NCBI GenBank assembly: GCA_964414755.1
Contig: CAYPXH010000004.1
Span: forward strand, 1-64,000
DNA: 64,000 bases
Reading direction: 5' to 3'
From: JAEUKQ01 sp964414755
Lineage (GTDB): Bacteria; Pseudomonadota; Alphaproteobacteria; JAEUKQ01
Positions 34,855 to 43,655 of the stretch are shown here, one piece after another. A program made the translations under genes and the position numbers. Within the stretch, counting starts at the first letter, position 1; every line of letters begins with the position of its first letter. The notes under the pieces were generated by a model. It ran no database searches. It was not told the DNA's origin and saw nothing but the letters and a program-made list of their open reading frames with translations.

Positions 34855-36274
34855 AATTCTGGTCGTAATGCATCTTTTGTTCTTTTATATCCCATAACTG
34901 GGGATTAATCAATTTAGGTATGGCAGGTTTTGCGACTGGTGGAGAAATTTTGTCCTGCTGGGATTGAAATTGTGCAACTTTATGAAGTGTCGGTAAAATA
35001 TTTTTTTCAAAATCGCCAATTACACTATTATAATGTTCAATTGCTGCACCCAATTTTGTGCCCATATCAGACCAACTTTTGGCTGTTTTTCGCCAATATT
35101 GATTTAGCTTGCTAATCAATTCTATTGTTTCTTCCCAGCTTTCTTGTTGGTTATGTTGCCGCCAGCCCCACTCAATAACCCGTAAAAGAGCGATAAGAGT
35201 AGTTGGTGTGGCAATTAAAATCTTTTTTTCAAAAGCATCTTCAAAAAGATTTGGATCCGCTTCAAGGGCAGCCTGATAAAAGTGATCGCCAGGAATAAAC
35301 AGAATAACTAAATCAAAAACCGCTATACCCTGAGCATAATCTTTTTTGGCTAGTCGCATAAGATTACTGCGCACATGACCTGCATGTTGCTGGTAATAAC
35401 TTTGTTGTTGTTGTTCATCGTTAGTTTCGCGTGCCAGCATATAAGATTCAAGAATAACTTTGGCATCAATAACAATCTGGCGCTTACCGGGCAAATTAAC
35501 AATCACATCAGGTCTTTTGCCACGCTCGGTCTCACTATCAGTTGATGTGGGCGAATGGGCTTGCTCGACAAAATCGCAATGAGCGGTCATACCGGCCATT
35601 TCCAATATATTACGAAGGGCAATCTCGCCCCATCTGCCGCGCTGTTGTGCCGACTGACGCAAGACATTGTTCAGACGACTTACTTCTTGCCGTGCAAGTT
35701 GGTTTGCTTTCTCAACTTGCTGCAGCTGGGCTTTAATATCTGTATAGCTAATTGTCCAATTCTGTTGAATCTCGGTCAGTTTTTGTTGGTATCGAACAAG
35801 ATCCTGGTTAATTGGCTGTGTTTGTTGCAAGAAAAGCTGGTATTGCTTGTCAAGTTCGTGTTGTTGTATCAAATGGCTATTTTGTAGATTTTGCTGTGCC
35901 ATGTTAATAAAAGATTGGTGAGCCTGCTGCAAGACCTGTTGGGCTATATTGGTAAATTGCTGCTCTTTGCTTTTGGCATCTTGTTCCAGGTACTGCATAC
36001 GTGCGCGCGTCTCGGACACCGCGGTTTCAAGGTGCTGTTTTTCATGCAACAATGTTTGATAATCACTTCTTAGTTGCTGGCTATACTGTTCTTTTTCTTC
36101 AAGTTTACCTAATAAATGCTGTAGCTGGTACTGGCGTTCAACATCAAGTTCTGTACGTGTAAGCATAGTCTTGCGTTGATTGCGCCACCAGATCCAAGAA
36201 CTGATGAATCCAGCTAGAAAACTGCCCAAACCAATCAATATTACCCAAGAATTCTGTGTGAAAAACATCAACAT
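34853..36274 (-). CDS. rmuC: DNA recombination protein RmuC
   Basis: RmuC limits recombination at inverted repeats and is thought to be a nuclease-like protein. The 473-aa protein has an N-terminal transmembrane segment (about residues 11-29), a long Gln/Glu-rich coiled coil (about residues 40-220) and the conserved core RGRWGEIALRNILEMAGM, RPDVIVNLPG and VIDAKVILESY (PD-(D/E)XK-like), then LIATPTTLIALLRVIEWGW. Its ATG shares one nucleotide with the stop of the upstream synthetase gene (TAATG). The stop sits against the decayed GyrI-like gene. Confidence 0.92.
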   Translation of the reverse strand: MLMFFTQNSWVILIGLGSFLAGFISSWIWWRNQRKTMLTRTELDVERQYQLQHLLGKLEEKEQYSQQLRSDYQTLLHEKQHLETAVSETRARMQYLEQDAKSKEQQFTNIAQQVLQQAHQSFINMAQQNLQNSHLIQQHELDKQYQLFLQQTQPINQDLVRYQQKLTEIQQNWTISYTDIKAQLQQVEKANQLARQEVSRLNNVLRQSAQQRGRWGEIALRNILEMAGMTAHCDFVEQAHSPTSTDSETERGKRPDVIVNLPGKRQIVIDAKVILESYMLARETNDEQQQQSYYQQHAGHVRSNLMRLAKKDYAQGIAVFDLVILFIPGDHFYQAALEADPNLFEDAFEKKILIATPTTLIALLRVIEWGWRQHNQQESWEETIELISKLNQYWRKTAKSWSDMGTKLGAAIEHYNSVIGDFEKNILPTLHKVAQFQSQQDKISPPVAKPAIPKLINPQLWDIKEQKMHYDQN

Positions 36275-38229
36275 TACGTTTTGAGCTCGGGCAGGTTGCG
36301 AAATAACTCTAAAGCTTCGGGGTTAGCCAGGGCTTCTTTGTTACTGATTGTACGGCCAGCAACAATATCACGGACTGCAAGTTCAACAATTTTACCACTA
36401 CGTGTACGTGGAATATCGGCAACCTGAATGATTTTGGCTGGTACATGACGTGGCGAGGCATTTTTCCGGATGATTTGACGGATTTTTTGTTGCAAAGCTT
36501 CATTCAGGCTAAATGGCTGTTTTAATCGTACGAACAAAACTACCCGCACATCATTTTGCCAATCTTGACCAATCGCTATACTTTCTTGAACTTCCGGGCA
36601 TTTTTCAACTTGGCGATATATTTCAGCGGTACCAATGCGCACCCCGCCAGGTTTTAACACAGCGTCCGAACGCCCGTAAATAATAAACCCGCCATGCTTG
36701 GTTTCTTCGGCATAGTCGCCGTGGCACCAAACATTCGGAAAGCGATCAAAATAGGCTTGCCGGTATTTTTGATTATCGGGGTCATTCCAGAATCCGATGG
36801 GCATTGACGGAAAAGGGGCCGTGCAAACAAGCTCGCCTTTCTCGCCAATTACTTTTTGGCCTAAATCATTCCATATCTCGACCTTCATGCCTAATCCAGC
36901 GGTTTGAATCTCTCCTTCAAAAACCGGTGCGGTTGGGTTGCCAAGCACGAAACAGGAAACAATATCAGTTCCACCAGAAATAGATGCCAGACATACATCA
37001 TTTTTGATGCATTGATAGACATACTTGAATCCATCAGGCGATAATGGCGATCCAGTTGAAAGAACCATACGCAGTTTAGGAAAATGATGGGTAGATGATG
37101 GTTTTAGGTTCGCTTTAGAACAAGCATCAATATATTTTGCAGAGGTACCAAAATGGGTACATTCATATTGGCTAATAAAATCAAATAAAATATCTGCTTT
37201 TGGGTGAAAGGGCGAGCCGTCATATAATAATAGACTGGCTTCACTTGCAAGTGCGCTAACCATCCAGTTCCACATCATCCAACCACAGGTTGTATAATAA
37301 AACAGGCGGTCATTCTTGCCAAGGTTGCTATGCAACCTATGTTCTTTTAAATGTTGTAACAAGGTGCCGCCTGCACCATGAATAATACATTTTGGTTTAC
37401 CAGTCGTGCCAGATGAAAAAAGAATATATAAGGGATGGTTAAAAGGAAATCTTTCGAAAACCAGGGTTGATCCAAAGTATTTCTTTTCAAGATCCGTAAA
37501 AAGGGCTGCGTTCGGAATGTGATTTAAATTAGTGTAACTATAAGTGTTAGAAAAGACGACAATTTTTTCAATCGTTGGCAGCTGAGGCAAAAATTCCTGA
37601 ACTTTGGATAAAGAGTCAAAAGTTTTTCCTTGATAAAAATATCCGTCTGCACAAAGAAGAACTTTTGGTTCAATTTGACTGAAACGATCAACAACACCGG
37701 CACTGCCAAAATCAGGCGAGCAGGATGACCAGACAGCTCCTATGCTTGCAGTGGCCAAGGCACCAATGATTGCTTCTGGTATGTTGGGTATAAAGGCCGC
37801 TACCCGGTCGCCGGGTTTTACGCCATAATCTTTTAAAACATTTGCCAAACAGACCACACGATCATAGAGCTTTTTATAACTCAGGCGTGTTTTTATTTGA
37901 TCTTCCGACCAATAAAGAATAGCTGTTTCTTGATCCTGACGGCGCAAAAGATTCTCGGCAAAATTAAGCCGTCCTTCGGGAAAAAAACGTGTGCCTGGCA
38001 TTTTATATAGGCCACTGCTCATGGCCGCTGGTCCCATTTCGCCTATAACCTGACAAAAATTCCACAATGATTGCCAAAAAAGTCCTGGGTTTGCGGTTGA
38101 CCAGTGATGCAGATCATTATAATCCTTTAATTTATTGGCATGCTGCTTGTTAACGTGTTCACGAAATATTTCAAGATTTGCACTTGAAATTTGTTTTAAG
38201 CTTGGTTGCCAAAGCGGTTTTGGTTGCAT
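36274..38229 (-). CDS. acetoacetyl-CoA synthetase
   Basis: The enzyme activates acetoacetate to acetoacetyl-CoA with ATP, allowing use of ketone bodies or recycling from polyhydroxybutyrate. The 651-aa protein starts with the AACS-type LWQPSLKQISSANLEIF segment. The AMP-binding motif is ILFSSGTTGKPKCIIHGAGG, followed by GCGWMMWNWM-like residues (TTCGWMMWNWMVSAL). The C-terminal catalytic Lys is in RTRSGKIVELAVRDI. These separate it from acetyl-CoA synthetase. It is divergent from a DMT-family transporter and overlaps rmuC by one nucleotide. Confidence 0.93.
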   Translation of the reverse strand: MQPKPLWQPSLKQISSANLEIFREHVNKQHANKLKDYNDLHHWSTANPGLFWQSLWNFCQVIGEMGPAAMSSGLYKMPGTRFFPEGRLNFAENLLRRQDQETAILYWSEDQIKTRLSYKKLYDRVVCLANVLKDYGVKPGDRVAAFIPNIPEAIIGALATASIGAVWSSCSPDFGSAGVVDRFSQIEPKVLLCADGYFYQGKTFDSLSKVQEFLPQLPTIEKIVVFSNTYSYTNLNHIPNAALFTDLEKKYFGSTLVFERFPFNHPLYILFSSGTTGKPKCIIHGAGGTLLQHLKEHRLHSNLGKNDRLFYYTTCGWMMWNWMVSALASEASLLLYDGSPFHPKADILFDFISQYECTHFGTSAKYIDACSKANLKPSSTHHFPKLRMVLSTGSPLSPDGFKYVYQCIKNDVCLASISGGTDIVSCFVLGNPTAPVFEGEIQTAGLGMKVEIWNDLGQKVIGEKGELVCTAPFPSMPIGFWNDPDNQKYRQAYFDRFPNVWCHGDYAEETKHGGFIIYGRSDAVLKPGGVRIGTAEIYRQVEKCPEVQESIAIGQDWQNDVRVVLFVRLKQPFSLNEALQQKIRQIIRKNASPRHVPAKIIQVADIPRTRSGKIVELAVRDIVAGRTISNKEALANPEALELFRNLPELKT

Positions 38230-38307
38230 ATAGTAATTTTTCCCTTGCTTTGCATTTGGGGCTTGAACGAATCATTACTTATTTTCACTACTTTCTGTTG
38301 TTGTGCA

Positions 38308-39237
38308 ATGATTAAAATTACCGCTTCCATGAAACAAATGTCCGTTGCTTGGAAAACAGCTTTTTGGACTATTGGATCCGCAATTCTATTTTCAATGCTT
38401 GGTGCAATTGTGCGGCATTTATCCGAACATATGCATACATTCCAGGTGTCATTTTTTCGCTGTGCTGCTGGATTAGTCTTTATGTTACCCTGGTTATTGC
38501 ATCAGGGGATGGGGGCTCTAAAAACCAGACGTCTAGGTCTTTATACGGCTCGTTGTTTTCTGGGATTAGTATCGATGCAAATGGGTTATTATGCATTGTC
38601 TCTCATTTCTTTTGCTGACTCAACAGCCCTTAGTTTTACAACACCCTTATTTGCAACAGCAATGGCTGCCTTATTTTTGGGCGAGGTTGTGCGCATTCGC
38701 CGTTGGACAGCAACAATTGTTGGCTTTATTGGAGTTATTATTATTATTCGTCCTGGGGCAGGAGCACTAAATATTGGTGTATTATTGGCAACTGGCGCTG
38801 CAGCACTGTCGGCGGTGGTTACATTGATAGTGAAGCAACTAACGAAAACCGAGTCACCTACAACCATTGTTACTTTTATGGTTCTATTGATGACACCAAT
38901 GGCATTACCCCTAGCTATTTGGGTTTGGCAAGCACCTGCCCCGATAGATTGGTTGTGGATTTTACTGATGGGGGTTTGTGGATCAGCGGGGCATATTTGT
39001 TTAGTGCGTGCCTTTGCCCTGGCTGATGCGTCGGTGGTCATGAATTTCGATTATACAAGAATGGTGTTTGCAACCATGATTGGCTGGATTGCGTTTGGCG
39101 AATTTCCAGATCTATGGACTTGGATTGGATCAGGGGTTATCGTTGCATCAACCCTTTACATAGCACACCGCGAAGCATTACGACGGCAATCGATTGCAGC
39201 ACCTGCCGCTGCTAAATCAGGCGATCCTACGGCCTAG
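38308..39237 (+). CDS. EamA/DMT-family membrane transporter
   Basis: Drug/metabolite superfamily permeases export small metabolites; the substrate here cannot be told. The protein has ten hydrophobic segments in two EamA repeats, the first starting at AILFSMLGAIVRHLSEH. Typical features include FFRCAAGLVFMLPW, SFADSTALSFTTPLF and LFLGEVVRIRRWTATIVGFIGV. The start is uncertain: ATGs at 38308, 38329 and 38338 are possible, and an upstream open frame to 38206 overlaps the divergent synthetase gene. I use 38308 (309 aa). The stop is 4 nt from phhB, convergent. Confidence 0.88.
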   Translation: MIKITASMKQMSVAWKTAFWTIGSAILFSMLGAIVRHLSEHMHTFQVSFFRCAAGLVFMLPWLLHQGMGALKTRRLGLYTARCFLGLVSMQMGYYALSLISFADSTALSFTTPLFATAMAALFLGEVVRIRRWTATIVGFIGVIIIIRPGAGALNIGVLLATGAAALSAVVTLIVKQLTKTESPTTIVTFMVLLMTPMALPLAIWVWQAPAPIDWLWILLMGVCGSAGHICLVRAFALADASVVMNFDYTRMVFATMIGWIAFGEFPDLWTWIGSGVIVASTLYIAHREALRRQSIAAPAAAKSGDPTA

Positions 39238-39240
39238 TTG

Positions 39241-39540
39241 TTAAGGTTTCTTCAAAAAATTTTCTATTCTGGTTGCCATTTCTATATCACGTATGGATAT
39301 ATCATTGCAATCATGGGTTGTTAACCTAATCTCAACTTTATTGTATACATTGCTCCATTCGGGATGGTGATTCATTTGTTCGGCGACTAACGCGATACGC
39401 GACATAAAAGCCCAGGCTTGATTAAAGTCGGCGAAAATAAAAATTTTGCGTATGGCTTTACTGGATTCTTCCAGTGCCCAACCTGGCAAATTTAAAAGTA
39501 GTTTCTTTTTTTCGGGGGGTGATAACGGGTTAATTGTCAT
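39241..39540 (-). CDS. phhB: pterin-4a-carbinolamine dehydratase
   Basis: The enzyme dehydrates 4a-hydroxytetrahydrobiopterin and supports phenylalanine hydroxylase; in organisms without PhhA it may help molybdopterin or pterin metabolism. The 99-aa protein has the family core with RKIFIFADFNQAWAFMSRIA, the catalytic EQMNHHPEW and VEIRLTTHDC...ISIRDIEMA. No phhA is nearby. It is 6 nt downstream of cobT on the same strand. Confidence 0.92.
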   Translation of the reverse strand: MTINPLSPPEKKKLLLNLPGWALEESSKAIRKIFIFADFNQAWAFMSRIALVAEQMNHHPEWSNVYNKVEIRLTTHDCNDISIRDIEMATRIENFLKKP

Positions 39541-39546
39541 GATTTT

Positions 39547-40584
39547 TTATTCCTTGTTGATTTTACCAGAAACATCCGCTTCGGCGAAGGTAGCCATGCC
39601 ATTATGACAGGCAATGGCTGCTTTAATAATAGGTATCATTAATGCTGCTCCGCTGCCTTCACCAAGCCTAAGATTAAAGTCAAGCATGGCTGTTTTCTGG
39701 ATTTTTTGAAGCAATAATTTGTGTCCTGGTTCGCTTGATTGATGGGCAACAATGCAGTGATCTAAAGCCGATGGATGATAGGCATATAAAACACTGGCAG
39801 CAGCGGTGCAGGCAAATCCATCAAGGATAACTGGTATGCGTGCTAAGCGGGCTGCAATAATAGACCCTGCAATGGCTGCAAGCTCCATACCACCAACATG
39901 CTGCATCCAATCAAAACCGTCGGTAGCCTGATTTTTATGCAATTTAATAGCTTGCTCGACAAGGTTAACTTTACGTAACCAGGCTGCTTGGTCAATACCT
40001 GTGCCATAACCAACCCAGTCTTTGGCGTTACCGCCAAATATGCCCAAACATAAAGCAGCGGCAGAACTGCTATTGCCAATTCCCATTTCCCCAAGACATA
40101 ATAAATCAACCCCTGGTTCAACAGCCATCATACCATAAGCGAATGATCGAACACATTCTTCGCTACTCATGGCAGGTTTTTCACTAAAATCAGCTGTTCC
40201 TTGTTCCAGTGCCATTTCGTAAACACGCAGATCGGCGTCAAATTCTTGACATAATTGGTTAATTGCACCACCACCTTGAACGAAATTTTGAACCATTTGA
40301 CGCGTTACTGTCGATGGGTATGCTGAGACTTGATGGCGGTTAATGCCATGATTTCCCGCAAAAACGGCAACACGGGGATGTTGTAAATTGGGTGGATATT
40401 GATTGCGCCATCCAACAAACCAAGCTACTATCTCCTCGAGCTTGCCAAGAGCCCCCGAGGGCTTTGTTAGCTGGCGATCACGTTCGTAGAAACGTTCAAT
40501 ATGTTCTGATGATGCAGATGGAAAATGATTTATAATTTGACGAATCTCGTCTAAATGGAAAAAATCCTGGGGCGATTTATGCAT
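39547..40584 (-). CDS. cobT: nicotinate-nucleotide-dimethylbenzimidazole phosphoribosyltransferase
   Basis: CobT activates the lower-ligand base 5,6-dimethylbenzimidazole to alpha-ribazole phosphate for cobalamin assembly. The 345-aa protein contains TKPSGALGKLEEI, VFAGNHGINRHQVSAYP, EMGIGNSSSAAAL and the C-terminal catalytic Glu in LRLGEGSGAALMIPII. It is divergent from cobS. Only the nucleotide-loop end of the cobalamin pathway is visible in this window. Confidence 0.95.
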   Translation of the reverse strand: MHKSPQDFFHLDEIRQIINHFPSASSEHIERFYERDRQLTKPSGALGKLEEIVAWFVGWRNQYPPNLQHPRVAVFAGNHGINRHQVSAYPSTVTRQMVQNFVQGGGAINQLCQEFDADLRVYEMALEQGTADFSEKPAMSSEECVRSFAYGMMAVEPGVDLLCLGEMGIGNSSSAAALCLGIFGGNAKDWVGYGTGIDQAAWLRKVNLVEQAIKLHKNQATDGFDWMQHVGGMELAAIAGSIIAARLARIPVILDGFACTAAASVLYAYHPSALDHCIVAHQSSEPGHKLLLQKIQKTAMLDFNLRLGEGSGAALMIPIIKAAIACHNGMATFAEADVSGKINKE

Positions 40585-40666
40585 CAGCTTCTCGATAAAT
40601 AAGTCTTTTAAAAGCCAAAGAATACCAGCTAAATTATGTGATGCAATCTAAAAACAGGGTAATTAT

Positions 40667-41431
40667 GTGACTTATATTATTGTCGATTTTTGTCAGGCTT
40701 TTCGCTTCTTAACAATTATTCCCCTTGGTCATTTGGAATGGCTTGTCAAAAAAAGCAAGCAGCGTCGTTTATCTGCATTTGTTTGGGCATTTCCCTTGGT
40801 TGGGTCTTTTTTGGCGGCGTTGGGGTATGGTACCTATCAAGGATTTATTCAATTATTTCCTGATAATATAGCGATAACCCTGATGATGGTGATATTAATT
40901 GTTATGACCGGGGCGTTGCATGAAGATGGCTTAGCTGATTCGGCAGATGGATTGGGCGGCAGATCGGTTGTCGAACGGCTAACAATTATGAAGGATCACC
41001 GAATTGGTGTTTACGGGACATTATCGTTAATGAGTTTGTTATTTCTGCGCTGGCAGTTATTGCTGGCGTTGGTTGTTCGTTCAGAGCAATTCCTTTTTAT
41101 ATTAATTGCCGAGCAGTCAGTTTCCCGTTTTTGGATGGGTGCTGCACTTTATGCCAGCAAACCAGCTAAAAAATCGGGCTTGGCTTTTTCGGTTGGTAAA
41201 CCAAATGCCCAAGCAATATGTTATTCTGGGGTTATCACGCTATTGTGTTTGTTAGGTTTAAACTGGCAGACGGTAGCGGTACTGTGTATAACGACATTAA
41301 TGTTGTTTTTTATATTTCTTGCTATTAGTAAAAGATTATTTGGGGGTATTACCGGTGATTTAGTAGGAGCTTTACAGCAGTTACAACAATTGCTTGTTCT
41401 GATTATTTGTTTGGGTTGTACAAGCTTTTAG
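40667..41431 (+). CDS. cobS: adenosylcobinamide-GDP ribazoletransferase (cobalamin synthase)
   Basis: CobS is the inner-membrane enzyme that joins adenosylcobinamide-GDP to alpha-ribazole, the final assembly step of cobalamin. The 254-aa protein has the FRFLTIIPLG N-terminus, the active-site block GALHEDGLADSADGLGG, an RIGVYGTLSL motif and several hydrophobic helices. The start is a GTG at 40667 (an ATG two nucleotides upstream runs straight into a stop), preceded by AGGG. No cobalamin riboswitch is recognisable in the 82 nt shared with cobT. Confidence 0.93.
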   Translation: MTYIIVDFCQAFRFLTIIPLGHLEWLVKKSKQRRLSAFVWAFPLVGSFLAALGYGTYQGFIQLFPDNIAITLMMVILIVMTGALHEDGLADSADGLGGRSVVERLTIMKDHRIGVYGTLSLMSLLFLRWQLLLALVVRSEQFLFILIAEQSVSRFWMGAALYASKPAKKSGLAFSVGKPNAQAICYSGVITLLCLLGLNWQTVAVLCITTLMLFFIFLAISKRLFGGITGDLVGALQQLQQLLVLIICLGCTSF

Positions 41432-41550
41432 CGTTCTGGTAATTTTTATCTAAAAGATGCGCTGTTTTGGAATGTTTGCATTGCACGTGGAAAGGGGTAT
41501 AATCAGCCTGTTGCTTAAGGTATTATTTTACGTTGCCAAGGAGAATTAAA

Positions 41551-42246
41551 ATGAGAACAACAGTAAAATTTTTTTTGTATGCCAGGCTGGCATTCGCTTT
41601 TTTAGGTATATTCTGGTTGATAAAACCAGTTCAGGCCTTAACCCAGCAACAAGAGATTATCGAAAAAGCACGGCTAACTTTTTTAAAATTGGTAACCGGC
41701 CAAGAATTTAAAAGTCTGCCCGGTTATGTTAAGCAAGCTAAGGCCATTCTCATTTTCCCCAATTTGGTTAAAGGGGGCTTTATTGTAGGCGCAGAAGGTG
41801 GAACAGGCGTACTACTAGTACGGGATGATGTTAAGGGATGGAGTGATCCGGCCTTTTATACATTAGCTTCAGGAAGTATCGGGCTGCAGATTGGTGGGCA
41901 AGTATCCGAAGTTGTTTTTACAATTATGACCCCTAAGGGGGTAGAAGCCCTTATCCGTAATCAATTTAAGTTTGGTGGAAGTGTTAGTATTGCCGCGGGT
42001 CCGGTAGGAATCGGTGTTGGTACATCTAGCGGCACGAATTTTGAGGCAGACGTATATTCCTTTTCCTCAAGCGTTGGGCTATTTGGTGGTATTTCATTTG
42101 ATGGTGCAGGGGTTTTGGCGCGTGAAAGCCATAATACGGCTTATTATGGCAAGGGTGCAACGCCACAGTCCATATTAATTGATCGACGCTTTACCAACCC
42201 TGCAGCTAAATTGTTAAAGGATGCAATAACCCAACATAGTCGTTAG
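41551..42246 (+). CDS. SYLF (YSC84) lipid-binding domain protein, exported
   Basis: SYLF-domain proteins bind phosphoinositides or other lipids in eukaryotes; bacterial members are exported and of unclear role. The ATG at 41551 is preceded by AAGGAG with 7-nt spacing, which decides the start over an in-frame TTG at 41533. The 231-aa protein has a signal peptide (MRTTVKFFLYARLAFAFLG... ending PVQA) and the SYLF core: PGYVKQAKAILIFPNLVKGG, VGAEGGTGVLLV, FKFGGSVSIAAGPVGIG and VYSFSSSVGLFGGISFDG. It stands alone and converges on the M16 peptidase pair. Confidence 0.9.
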   Translation: MRTTVKFFLYARLAFAFLGIFWLIKPVQALTQQQEIIEKARLTFLKLVTGQEFKSLPGYVKQAKAILIFPNLVKGGFIVGAEGGTGVLLVRDDVKGWSDPAFYTLASGSIGLQIGGQVSEVVFTIMTPKGVEALIRNQFKFGGSVSIAAGPVGIGVGTSSGTNFEADVYSFSSSVGLFGGISFDGAGVLARESHNTAYYGKGATPQSILIDRRFTNPAAKLLKDAITQHSR

Positions 42247-42312
42247 TTAAAACAACCGGCCGCTATGTTGAAAAAATAAATCCATATACAATAAAGACGA
42301 TGGCAATTTAGC

Positions 42313-43644
42313 CTATTTTAGGGATTGCGGTTTTGTGGGACCAACAATTGTAAAAAAGAGATTTTCTTTTTGGAACAACCGTTTAGCAACACGCTTGGCA
42401 TCGTTCAGTGTGATTTTTTCAATAAGTTGTTGACGTTGATGTGTTACATAATCTTTGTCATAACCAATAAGGCGCAATCCGAGAAGAGCGCTTGCTGTTG
42501 ACCGTGTATTATCGAATCGTAGCGGAAAAGAACCAATCAGATGGGTTTTTGCCAGGTCAAGTTCAGCTTGGGATGGTCCTTCTTCAGCCATTTTGTCCCA
42601 TTCTGCACGTATAAGTTCAATGACCCTATCGGTGTTTTCTGCTGCTGTGGTCAATGAACCTAGCAGTAAATGTGCATAGTTTAAGCTATAAAACGTAGTG
42701 CTAATACCATAAGTTAGACCATTCTCAACTCTAACTTTCTGCATCAAGCGGCTTGAAAAGCCCCCAGCACCCATAATTTCATTAAGCACGTATCCAACCA
42801 TATAGTCAGGATCTTCCCTGCTTATTCCGGCATGACCGAAAACTATTGCTGTTTGACTGCTACTCATCGGTTGGTAAAATAATCCCGTTTTATTCGAAAC
42901 AGGTTCTTGCCACGAAGAAACCCTGCCGGCAACTGGCAATTGGCTAAAGGTTTTATCTAATAAATCAGCCAGTTCACCTGGGGTAATATCACCAACCACT
43001 ACCACAAGCATATGGTTACGGTTTAAGTTCTTTTGAGCAAAATCTTTAAGGTCGTTTTGGGTGATTCGGGCAATTGTTTCTGCTGTGCCATAAAGAGGTC
43101 GACCATAGGGATGATCGGTAAAAAACATTTTATCCCAATTTTGGCTGGCAATCGCCGCAGGTGATTCCTGTAGACGGCGAAAATAGGAATAATATTGTTC
43201 TCTTGTACGTTCAACATCTGCATCATCAAACCGTGCTGCTACAAGAACATCCTTGATTAGGTCGAATGTTTGGCTGCGAAACTTACTTAATCCCCGCACG
43301 CTGATAGTAATATTATCATGTCCTGATCTTGCAGACAGCTCGATTCCCAGTTCTTCTAGTTTTTGTTGAAACGTTAAATAGTTTTTGTCGCCCGCAGCAT
43401 CGGTGATCAACGACATCGAAAAGCTTTTTAAACCCAATTTATCAGCGGGGTCAGGACTGATATTTTTAAAACCGATAGCCATGGAAAAAATGGGAACTTG
43501 ATGATCTTCTACCAGCCAAGCTTCAATGCCATTTTTTGAGATAACTGTTTGAATATCAAATGCCCGGGCAGGCAAGCACGAAAAACCGACAATAAACCAT
43601 GCTAAAAACAGCTGATAACAGCGGTAGAGTTTATTTTTATTCAT
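42313..43644 (-). CDS. M16 family protein, inactive-type partner
   Basis: This is the second of two M16 (pitrilysin-like) genes. The ATG at 43644 follows the first gene by 11 nt, with AGGTG upstream; the open frame continues upstream but overlaps that gene. The 443-aa protein has a signal peptide (MNKNKLYRCYQLFLAWFIVGFSC... ending in ARA). The HXXEH zinc motif is absent: the corresponding stretch reads LGLKSFSMSLI. It keeps the partner-type features HPYGRPLYGT, VVVVGDI and the C-terminal RVENGLTYGIS loop. It probably forms a heterodimer with the active protease encoded upstream. Confidence 0.9.
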   Translation of the reverse strand: MNKNKLYRCYQLFLAWFIVGFSCLPARAFDIQTVISKNGIEAWLVEDHQVPIFSMAIGFKNISPDPADKLGLKSFSMSLITDAAGDKNYLTFQQKLEELGIELSARSGHDNITISVRGLSKFRSQTFDLIKDVLVAARFDDADVERTREQYYSYFRRLQESPAAIASQNWDKMFFTDHPYGRPLYGTAETIARITQNDLKDFAQKNLNRNHMLVVVVGDITPGELADLLDKTFSQLPVAGRVSSWQEPVSNKTGLFYQPMSSSQTAIVFGHAGISREDPDYMVGYVLNEIMGAGGFSSRLMQKVRVENGLTYGISTTFYSLNYAHLLLGSLTTAAENTDRVIELIRAEWDKMAEEGPSQAELDLAKTHLIGSFPLRFDNTRSTASALLGLRLIGYDKDYVTHQRQQLIEKITLNDAKRVAKRLFQKENLFFTIVGPTKPQSLK

Positions 43645-43655
43645 GAAACACCTGT

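Noticed and set aside
40585..40666. Cobalamin riboswitch between cobT and cobS
   Set aside because: The 82-nt spacer is too short and has no recognisable B12-box.
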